Of a stretch of 64,000 bases of DNA, positions 56,258 to 61,314 are shown piece after piece. A model generated the notes under the pieces. That model worked only from the letters and a program-made list of their open reading frames with translations, ran no database searches and was not told the origin of the DNA. Origin of the DNA: Calidihabitans tengchongensis (GTDB lineage Bacteria > Sysuimicrobiota > Sysuimicrobiia > Sysuimicrobiales > Kaftiobacteriaceae); assembly GCA_031459615.1 (NCBI GenBank), contig JAVKIE010000002.1, forward strand, positions 62,001-126,000, read 5' to 3'. A program made the position numbers and the translations under genes. Numbering within the stretch: the first letter of the stretch is position 1; every line of letters starts with the position of its first letter.

Positions 56258-57471
56258 GCGGCTCCGCCGGCAGCGGCCGCGGCCGGATGCCCCGCGAGGG
56301 TGGCCCCGGCGATCAGGACGCTGCCGGCGGTCAGCAGCACGAGCGGAACTGCCCCGGCCCGCGGCCAGTAGGGAGCCTCCAGCCTCGGCACGTCGTAGGC
56401 GCTCATGCCCAGGGCAAACCGGTAGTACCACATGAGGAACGGAGTCACCTTGTAGGCCTGGCCGGTGATGACCAGGGTCACCCACCCCAGCAGGTACCAG
56501 GCGACGGCGGCCGCGGCCCACCGGACACGGTCGCCCGGCAGTCCTCCGGCGGCCGCCAGCAGCACGCCCGCCCCCAGCACGGCCGTGCCGGCCGCCACCA
56601 CGCGCCAGTGGGCGCGGGTGATGTCGGGAGCGGGCTTGGTCCACTGCCGCAGGAAGGCGGCCACATCCCACGCGTACAGCAGCGCCGCCACCCCCAGGGC
56701 GATCAGGCCCCACCGGGTGAAGGTTCCGCCCGCCAGCGCCCCCGCCGCGAGCCCGGCCACGGCTGCCACCCCCGCGAGCAGCACCGCCCGCGACCGCAGG
56801 ACGGGTGACTCCTTCAGCCCGGCAAAGCGCGGCAGCAGGTAGTACGACGCGCCCGCGATCAGCAGGCCGAACCACCCCACCAGGCCCAGGGCCAGGTGGA
56901 CCTGCAGCCCCGAGATCAGCAGGCGCGGCCAGACCGCCAGGCGCCAGTTGGCCGCCAGCAGCAGCCCCCACACCGTCACCAGGCCCAGGCACGCCGTCGC
57001 CGCCACCAGCAGGTCCAGCCCGGCGGGCCACCGGGACCGCCTTCTCACCACCGCGGCCGCCACGATCAACGTGTATCCCGCCGACAGCACCACCAGCACC
57101 CCACCGGCGATCAGAACGCCGGTCAGCCGCGCGCCAAACCCCACGGCCAGCGCCGCCACCCCGCCCAGGTACGCGGCGAACTGGATGACGACATCCCGTC
57201 CCGGGTCCCGCCGGACGCCGGCGGCGGCCGGCAGCAGCTGGTGCAGGGCCCCCAGGGCGATCATCGTCCCCCACCCCAGGGTGACGAGGTGGTTGGCGGC
57301 GAGGACGGCGGGAGACCGCACCTGCAGGGCGGCCAGGCGCGGAGCGGCGAAGGCGACCAGGGCGGCCACCACCGGAAACCCCAGGACGGCGGCCAGCAGG
57401 AACAGGCCCGAGCGGGTGAGGTGGGGACGGTCGGGCTGCGCCCAGGCCGGGCGGGCCGAACCCGAGGACAT
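56155..57471 (-). CDS. 12-TM heme-copper-oxidase-subunit-I/NnrS-like membrane protein
   Basis: A 438-residue protein with about 12 hydrophobic helices. Possible heme-ligand histidines lie in AANHLVTLGWGTMIALGALHQLLP and in QVHLALGLVGWFGLLIAGASYYLLPRFAG, which resemble the helix patterns of cytochrome-oxidase subunit I relatives and NnrS. A full copper-B triad is not evident. NnrS proteins protect against nitric oxide, while quinol-oxidase-like proteins respire with oxygen or NO; I cannot decide between them. The gene is the last of a minus-strand group with an FAD reductase (four bases upstream) and a cupredoxin. The stop-proximal part overlaps the RAYT tail. Confidence 0.72.
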   Translation of the reverse strand: MSSGSARPAWAQPDRPHLTRSGLFLLAAVLGFPVVAALVAFAAPRLAALQVRSPAVLAANHLVTLGWGTMIALGALHQLLPAAAGVRRDPGRDVVIQFAAYLGGVAALAVGFGARLTGVLIAGGVLVVLSAGYTLIVAAAVVRRRSRWPAGLDLLVAATACLGLVTVWGLLLAANWRLAVWPRLLISGLQVHLALGLVGWFGLLIAGASYYLLPRFAGLKESPVLRSRAVLLAGVAAVAGLAAGALAGGTFTRWGLIALGVAALLYAWDVAAFLRQWTKPAPDITRAHWRVVAAGTAVLGAGVLLAAAGGLPGDRVRWAAAAVAWYLLGWVTLVITGQAYKVTPFLMWYYRFALGMSAYDVPRLEAPYWPRAGAVPLVLLTAGSVLIAGATLAGHPAAAAAGGAAYAGGAAVFSYVLGYSWLPALWRVRRAGPIPAPP

Positions 57472-57475
57472 GGCG

Positions 57476-58660
57476 TCAGACGGGCAGGCGACCGCGCAGC
57501 GACTCCGGGTGGTGGGGTCCCGCGGTCGCGATCAGCGCCCGGGCGTGCTCCACCTGCTCCCACACGTTCCACAGCAGCACGCCCCGCACCCGACCCTCCC
57601 GCAGGTAGTACACCACGCCTTCCCGGTACGGTTCTCTCCAGTCCTCCACCACCTGCAGGCGCGCGTCCACGTCTCCGACGGCTTCGTAGCCCAGGTCAAA
57701 CAGGTCCGAGTAGAAGAACGGGAGGTGGTGGTAGGGCTCGGCGCGTCCGGCCATGTTGCGGCCGGCCGCCTGGCCCATGGTGTTGGCGTTGTCCTCGTGC
57801 TCCACCCGGATCCGGGACCCCAGGGCGGGGGCGAAAAAGCGCGCCACGTCTCCGGCGGCGTAGATGTCGGGGTCGCTGGTGCGCAGGTAGTCGTCCACCA
57901 CAATCCCGTCGTCGGTGCGCAGGGTGGCGGCGGCGGCCAGCTGATCGTTGGGCTGGATGCCGATGCCGGCCACCACCCCGTCCACCTCCACCTCCTGCCC
58001 GCGATCGGTGCGCAGGGCCAGCCGCCCGCCGCGGGCTTCCAGGCCCGCGGCCAGTTCTCCCGCCCGCACCTCCACTCCCCGCTCGCGGTAGTAGTCGTTG
58101 AGAAACCGGCTGAGCCCCGGGGGGAACAGGCGGGCCCCGATGCCCTCTTCGGGGAACAGCATGATGACCTGAACACCCTGCAGGGCCAGGGCGGCGGCGA
58201 TCTCCGAGCCGATGAACCCGCCGCCGACGACGGCGAACCGGGTTCCGGGGGTCGCCCGCTCCCGCAGCCGGCGGTAGTCATCGTAAGTCCGGAAGTAGAT
58301 GACATGCTCGCCGGCGGGGTCCAGGGGCAGGCGCCGGGGCTGTCCACCGGTGGCCAGCAGCAGCTTCTCGTAGGTGTAGGTCGCGCCCCGGTCATCCACC
58401 ACCAGGTGCCCGGCCTTGTCGATCCGCACCGCCCGACGCCCCAGGTGGAGCTCGGCGCCCAGAGCGGCGGTGTCGCGCCAGATCTGCTCTTCGGGCTGCC
58501 CCTTCCACAGGCCCTTGGACAGGGGTGGGCGGTTGTACGGCGGGTGGGGTTCCGCGCCCAGGACACCGATGGTTCCCGAGGCGTCGACCTCGCGGATTCC
58601 CCTCACGGCTGCGTCGCCGGCCATGCCGGCGCCGATGATCAGGTAGCGGTAGTGCGGCAT
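57476..58660 (-). CDS. NAD(P)/FAD-dependent oxidoreductase (ferredoxin-reductase/AIF-like)
   Basis: A 394-residue two-dinucleotide-binding flavoprotein. FAD site: YRYLIIGAGMAGDAAVRGI and NRPPLSKGLW. NAD site: RFAVVGGGFIGSEIAAALALQGVQVIML. The second FAD block is TSDPDIYAAGDVARFFAPAL. LATGGQPRRLP lies between. The C-terminal domain (FFYSDLFDLGYEAVGDVDARL) matches the apoptosis-inducing-factor/rubredoxin-reductase-like group. It would pass electrons from NAD(P)H to a small redox partner such as the nearby cupredoxin, or to a nitric-oxide-handling protein. The start follows GGGAGGTCTCTC. Confidence 0.9.
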   Translation of the reverse strand: MPHYRYLIIGAGMAGDAAVRGIREVDASGTIGVLGAEPHPPYNRPPLSKGLWKGQPEEQIWRDTAALGAELHLGRRAVRIDKAGHLVVDDRGATYTYEKLLLATGGQPRRLPLDPAGEHVIYFRTYDDYRRLRERATPGTRFAVVGGGFIGSEIAAALALQGVQVIMLFPEEGIGARLFPPGLSRFLNDYYRERGVEVRAGELAAGLEARGGRLALRTDRGQEVEVDGVVAGIGIQPNDQLAAAATLRTDDGIVVDDYLRTSDPDIYAAGDVARFFAPALGSRIRVEHEDNANTMGQAAGRNMAGRAEPYHHLPFFYSDLFDLGYEAVGDVDARLQVVEDWREPYREGVVYYLREGRVRGVLLWNVWEQVEHARALIATAGPHHPESLRGRLPV

Positions 58661-58723
58661 GAGAGACCTCCCGGGCGGGATCTGGTCTTCATCCTGGCCG
58701 AGGCGGCGGGTCTCGTCAACGGC

Positions 58724-59092
58724 TCAGGGGCCGGTCACGATGACCCTGCCCTTCATGTCCTGCGCGTGATACGTGCAGACGTAATCGTACACCCCCGGCC
58801 GGGAGAAGGTGAGGCGTGCCGACTGGCCGGGGCGCAGGTTCAGGAAGGGGAAACCGCCCCCCAGGACAGCCACCGAGTGGGTGAAGTTATCGGCGTTGTG
58901 CCAGGTCACCGTGCTGCCGGCCCGCACGGTGATCACGGCAGGCTCAAACCGGTAGCTGGGCGGCATCTCCACGCGGGTGGCGGCCACGGGCGCAGCGCTC
59001 CCGCCCCGGGCGCACCCGGCCGCCAGGACCAGGGCGAGGGCCGCCAGGACCCCCGCCGTTCCCCCCGCCGCGCGCGTGCGCCGCCTCCCCAC
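58724..59092 (-). CDS. Lipoprotein cupredoxin (plastocyanin/azurin-like)
   Basis: A 122-residue protein with a lipoprotein signal peptide; LVLAAGC supplies the lipobox Cys at about residue 27. The mature cupredoxin domain has FEPAVITVRAGSTVTWHNAD, the first copper His in NFTHSVAVLGGG, and the ligand loop YDYVCTYHAQDMKG with Cys, His and Met. It is a membrane-tethered electron carrier on the outside of the cell, most likely serving the oxidase-like protein encoded downstream. The GTG start at 59092 lies four bases from the stop of the frameshifted small gene upstream. The 60 bases after it hold nothing obvious. Confidence 0.88.
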   Translation of the reverse strand: MGRRRTRAAGGTAGVLAALALVLAAGCARGGSAAPVAATRVEMPPSYRFEPAVITVRAGSTVTWHNADNFTHSVAVLGGGFPFLNLRPGQSARLTFSRPGVYDYVCTYHAQDMKGRVIVTGP

Positions 59093-59095
59093 GGG

Positions 59096-59258
59096 CTATG
59101 CCCTCCGGGCCGCCAGCATCTTCTGGCTGACGGCGGTGAAGATCGCGATGAAGGCCAGGGCGTCCAGCACCTCAGCCAGGGTGTGGGACGAACAGGACGA
59201 TGTGAATCAGCAGGAAGACTGCTGGCGGAATGGCGTTGAGGAACCCTCCAAACGGCAT
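59096..59258 (-). pseudogene. Small two-helix membrane protein, interrupted by a one-base frameshift
   Basis: An ATG at 59258 has a strong GGGAGGGAGAG site and starts a membrane peptide (FLNAIPPAVFLLIHIVLFV), but the frame stops after 28 codons. Removing one base in the GGG run at 59185-59187 restores a 53-residue protein that continues HTLAEVLDALAFIAIFTAV and ends at 59096, just before the cupredoxin start. The combined sequence has the look of a real small respiratory-complex-type subunit. It may be a genuine decay, a sequencing error, or a recoded gene. Confidence 0.5.
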
Positions 59259-59575
59259 CGGCTCTCCCTCCCCGTGGATGGCGAGTGTGGCCCGGGCGGG
59301 GGCGTCGCCGGCCGACGCCCGGCCCGGGAGTCCGCGACGACTCCCCCAAGGGCGACGAGCATCCCTCCAAAGATCACCAGGTGCGCCCGGTGGCGCGCGC
59401 GTCCGGAGGGGGCGGTGGACAGGTGCCCCGACGGATGACCAGCCTGCCGGAACGCCATGGCCTCGTCGATCGCCGCCCCCAGCCCCCCGAAGACGACCAG
59501 GGCCAGGCCCGCCCATACTGCAGCGGCGCGCACACCTCGCGCGGGCCTGTGTGATGGGACGGCCTGATCTTCCAT
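59207..59575 (-). CDS. Possible small membrane protein (hypothetical)
   Basis: A 122-residue frame with two plausible membrane helices, AAAVWAGLALVVFGGLGAA and RAHLVIFGGMLVALGGVVAD, separated by a histidine-containing loop. The last 35 residues (from PATPPPGPHS) look like non-coding translation and overlap the ribosome-binding site and start of the next gene, so the true end may lie earlier or a frameshift may be present. A promoter-like TTGACA lies 60 bases upstream. First in the minus-strand group, so possibly another small subunit of the oxidase-like module. Confidence 0.4.
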   Translation of the reverse strand: MEDQAVPSHRPARGVRAAAVWAGLALVVFGGLGAAIDEAMAFRQAGHPSGHLSTAPSGRARHRAHLVIFGGMLVALGGVVADSRAGRRPATPPPGPHSPSTGRESRCRLEGSSTPFRQQSSC

Positions 59576-59612
59576 CTCCACCCGGGCCAGCGGGGGGCCG
59601 ACCTCTCTGCGC

Positions 59613-59641
59613 AGGCTATCATGACCGAGATTATTTGTCAA
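59613..59641 (-). promoter_or_regulatory. Promoter-like elements in the AT-rich divergent region, minus strand
   Basis: TTGACA (59641-59636) and TAGCCT (59618-59613) with a 17-base spacer would drive the small membrane protein, cupredoxin, reductase and oxidase-like genes. The stretch 59620-59700 is markedly AT-rich for this genome. Confidence 0.45.
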
Positions 59642-59665
59642 TATATCTTGCTTTATTTGTTTCTA

Positions 59666-59695
59666 TTGCCCTAAATCGAGAGGCGGGTGTAAGAT
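59666..59695 (+). promoter_or_regulatory. Promoter-like elements of the cysteine-rich regulator (probably leaderless)
   Basis: TTGCCC (59666-59671), 18 bases, TAAGAT (59690-59695). The expected start of transcription falls at 59702-59704, on the GTG/ATG start codons, consistent with the missing ribosome-binding site. Confidence 0.45.
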
Positions 59696-59700
59696 TTTAG

Positions 59701-60330
59701 GTGATGCATCAGACGCGCCGCCGGATCGTGGAGCTGCTGCGGGTGCACGGGGGGCTCACCGTGGGAGATCTGGCCCGCCACCTCGACCTCACCCGCACGG
59801 CGGTCGTGAGCCATTTGGCGGCGCTCCAGGCCGAGGGTTACGTGACCCGGGCGGGTCTGCAGCCCGGGCGCAGGCGCCCGCGGGTGGTGTACACTCTCAC
59901 GCCGGCCGCCGACGGCCTGTTCACCAAATCCTACGAGGAGTTTGCCGCCGCGCTGCTGGGGGAGCTGCGGTCTGTCGCGCCCGACGGACTGACGGAGGCG
60001 CTGCGCCGGATCGGAGACCGATGGATCGCCCGCGACCTGCCTCGGGTGGAAGGGGCGACCGGGGTCCAGCGCGTGGAGCGCGCCCTGCAGGTGCTGGCCG
60101 AGCGGGGATTTCTGCCGCAGATGCAGCGGCGCAACGGGGAGTACGTGCTGAGGGAGCACAACTGCCCCCTGATGCGGCTGGCCGTGCAGGATGCGGAGGT
60201 GTGCGCCATGGTGCACCGGTGGCTGGAGGCGCTGTTCGGCACGTGCCTGGAGAGGACCCGGTGCATGCGGCTGGGCGACCCCTACTCGGAGTACCGCCTG
60301 GCAGCCCCGCCGGGTGCTGCCGGCAGGTAG
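59701..60330 (+). CDS. SufR-like winged-helix regulator with C-terminal cysteine cluster
   Basis: A 209-residue regulator. The N-terminus is a DeoR/ArsR-type winged helix (TRRRIVELLRVHGGLTVGDLARHLDLTRTAVVSHLAALQAEG). A helical middle part leads to a cysteine-rich end: EHNCPLMRLA, a Cys at EVCAMV, then GTCLERTRCMRLGDPYSEYRL. This is the pattern of SufR-type [Fe-S] sensors that respond to redox state or nitric oxide. Starts at 59701 (GTG) or 59704 (ATG). It is divergent from the oxidase-like module, so it likely controls it, and the AT-rich region between may contain its site. The role is inferred from motif and context. Confidence 0.82.
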   Translation: MMHQTRRRIVELLRVHGGLTVGDLARHLDLTRTAVVSHLAALQAEGYVTRAGLQPGRRRPRVVYTLTPAADGLFTKSYEEFAAALLGELRSVAPDGLTEALRRIGDRWIARDLPRVEGATGVQRVERALQVLAERGFLPQMQRRNGEYVLREHNCPLMRLAVQDAEVCAMVHRWLEALFGTCLERTRCMRLGDPYSEYRLAAPPGAAGR

Positions 60331-60336
60331 GGTGTC

Positions 60337-60750
60337 GTGGCTCCGGTGATCGGCCTCAAGCGCGTCTACGACCCCCCGTCTTTGGCCGACGGGAAGCGGT
60401 TTCTGGTGGACCGCCTGTGGCCGCGGGGCCTCAGCGCCGCCGCGCTGCGAATCGACGGGTGGCTGAAGGATGTCGCACCCAGCGACGCTCTGCGGCGCTG
60501 GTTCGGCCACGACCCTCGCCGGTGGGACGAGTTCGTCCGCCGCTACCACGCCGAGCTCGACGCCCGCCCCGAGGCCTGGGCGCCCCTGGCGTCGGCGGCG
60601 CGGGAAGGCCCGATTACCCTGCTGTTCTCGGCCCGGGACACCGAGCACAACAACGCCGTGGCGCTGCGGGCGTACCTGCTGGGGCGGCTGACGGCTGGTC
60701 CGCGGCGGAGGGGACGGCGCGGGGCCTCCGCCGGGCGTTCTGACCGTTGA
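60337..60750 (+). CDS. DUF488-family protein
   Basis: A 137-residue protein of the DUF488/YeaO family: IGLKRVYDPPSLADGKRFLVDRLWPRGLS at the start, then WLKDVAPSDALRRWFGHDPRRWDEFVRRYHAEL and the conserved ITLLFSARDTEHNNAVALRAYLL. Small family of unknown biochemical function. It has often been linked to stress genes. The GTG at 60337 follows the regulator stop by six bases, so the two are cotranscribed. The C-terminal 20 residues are an Arg/Gly-rich tail. Confidence 0.88.
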   Translation: MAPVIGLKRVYDPPSLADGKRFLVDRLWPRGLSAAALRIDGWLKDVAPSDALRRWFGHDPRRWDEFVRRYHAELDARPEAWAPLASAAREGPITLLFSARDTEHNNAVALRAYLLGRLTAGPRRRGRRGASAGRSDR

Positions 60751-60776
60751 CAGTCCCGCGACGCCTGTGCTACAAG
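60747..60776 (+). promoter_or_regulatory. Promoter of the small zinc-ribbon gene
   Basis: TTGACA (60747-60752), an 18-base spacer and TACAAG (60771-60776), overlapping the stop of the DUF488 gene. It would give a leader of about 65 bases before the GTG at 60850. Confidence 0.5.
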
Positions 60777-60849
60777 GAGGGCACTTCCCCACCTCGAGGA
60801 CGTCGGTGCCGGGACGACAATCCGATCCGCAGGTCCGGGAGGGCGCCCG

Positions 60850-61041
60850 GTGAGCAAGTGCCACGTGTGCGGCCTGCCCGACACCCAGACGGTCCTGGTC
60901 AAATGCCAGTGGTTCGGCCGGGGGACCAAGTGGCTGTGCGTGGAGTGCCTGCGCAGCCGTCCGCTTGCGGAGACTGCGGGGACCTCGCCGGAGGGGCGTA
61001 CCAATCCTGCCGGCGTCCGCCAGCCTGCGCCACGCTCGTAG
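60850..61041 (+). CDS. Small zinc-ribbon-like protein
   Basis: A 63-residue protein with two C-x-x-C knuckles, CHVC (residues 4-7) and CVEC (29-32), around a short beta hairpin (QTVLVKCQWFGRGTKWL). The remainder is a disordered Pro/Thr-rich tail. Similar tiny zinc ribbons are found as nucleic-acid-binding or stress proteins. No further assignment is possible. The GTG at 60850 has GGGAGGGCG upstream and its own promoter. Confidence 0.65.
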   Translation: MSKCHVCGLPDTQTVLVKCQWFGRGTKWLCVECLRSRPLAETAGTSPEGRTNPAGVRQPAPRS

Positions 61042-61054
61042 CCCTCGACAGTCC

Positions 61055-61083
61055 TTGACAGGGCCGGCGGTTTCTGCTAATTG
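61055..61083 (+). promoter_or_regulatory. Extended -10 promoter of the gltB leader
   Basis: TTGACA (61055-61060), a 17-base spacer, and TAATTG (61078-61083) preceded by the extended -10 dinucleotide TG (61075-61076). Transcription would start near 61090, giving a leader of about 225 bases that contains the riboswitch. Confidence 0.6.
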
Positions 61084-61130
61084 AGAAGGCAACTCTGCCG
61101 CCTGCGGGCGGTGGGGTGAGGCCGCTGAGG

Positions 61131-61236
61131 AAGTGCGCCTAGGGTTCCGCCGCGCCTATCGGGCGCGGGCCTGGTTCTAGCGGCGCAGGCCGGCGATCCG
61201 CCCGGCTACACCGTCGGGAGAGAAGCCCGAGGGGGA
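61131..61236 (+). promoter_or_regulatory. ykkC-family riboswitch, probably ppGpp-sensing (subtype 2a), before gltB
   Basis: The sequence reads as a ykkC aptamer: CTAGGGTTCCG (61139-61149), the hallmark of this class, a hairpin CCGCGCC-TATC-GGGCGCGG (61150-61168), CTGGTTC (61171-61177), and closing stem TGCGCC/GGCGCA (61134-61139 with 61182-61187). It ends ACACCG...CGGGAGAGAAGCCCG (from 61209), matching the usual ACACGGCGGGATAAAAGCCCGGGAG. Guanidine-I, ppGpp and PRPP riboswitches share this scaffold. Glutamate synthase is a known target of the ppGpp subtype, so that is my assignment; the family is more certain than the ligand. Confidence 0.72.
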
Positions 61237-61291
61237 GGTTCCTCGGTCCGGAAGGCGTGCCTTCCGGCGGGGGATCGTCCCCTCGGGCTTC
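61223..61291 (+). other. Expression-platform stem overlapping the riboswitch
   Basis: GAAGCCCGAGGGG (61222-61234), which closes the aptamer, is perfectly complementary to CCCCTCGGGCTTC (61279-61291). The two structures exclude each other. Between them lies CCGGAAGGC/GCCTTCCGG (61248-61256, 61259-61267), a strong hairpin, and GGGGA/TCCCC (61270-61282) could compete. The gltB ribosome-binding site (GGGCGGGAGG, 61300-61309) follows at once. Confidence 0.65.
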
Positions 61292-61314
61292 GATGTCCTG
61301 GGCGGGAGGCCGCG

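Noticed and set aside
59172..59516. A longer minus-strand frame leading into the small membrane peptide at 59258
   Set aside because: The part before 59258 is Gly/Arg/Pro-rich non-coding translation; the ribosome-binding site and hydrophobic peptide point to a start at 59258.
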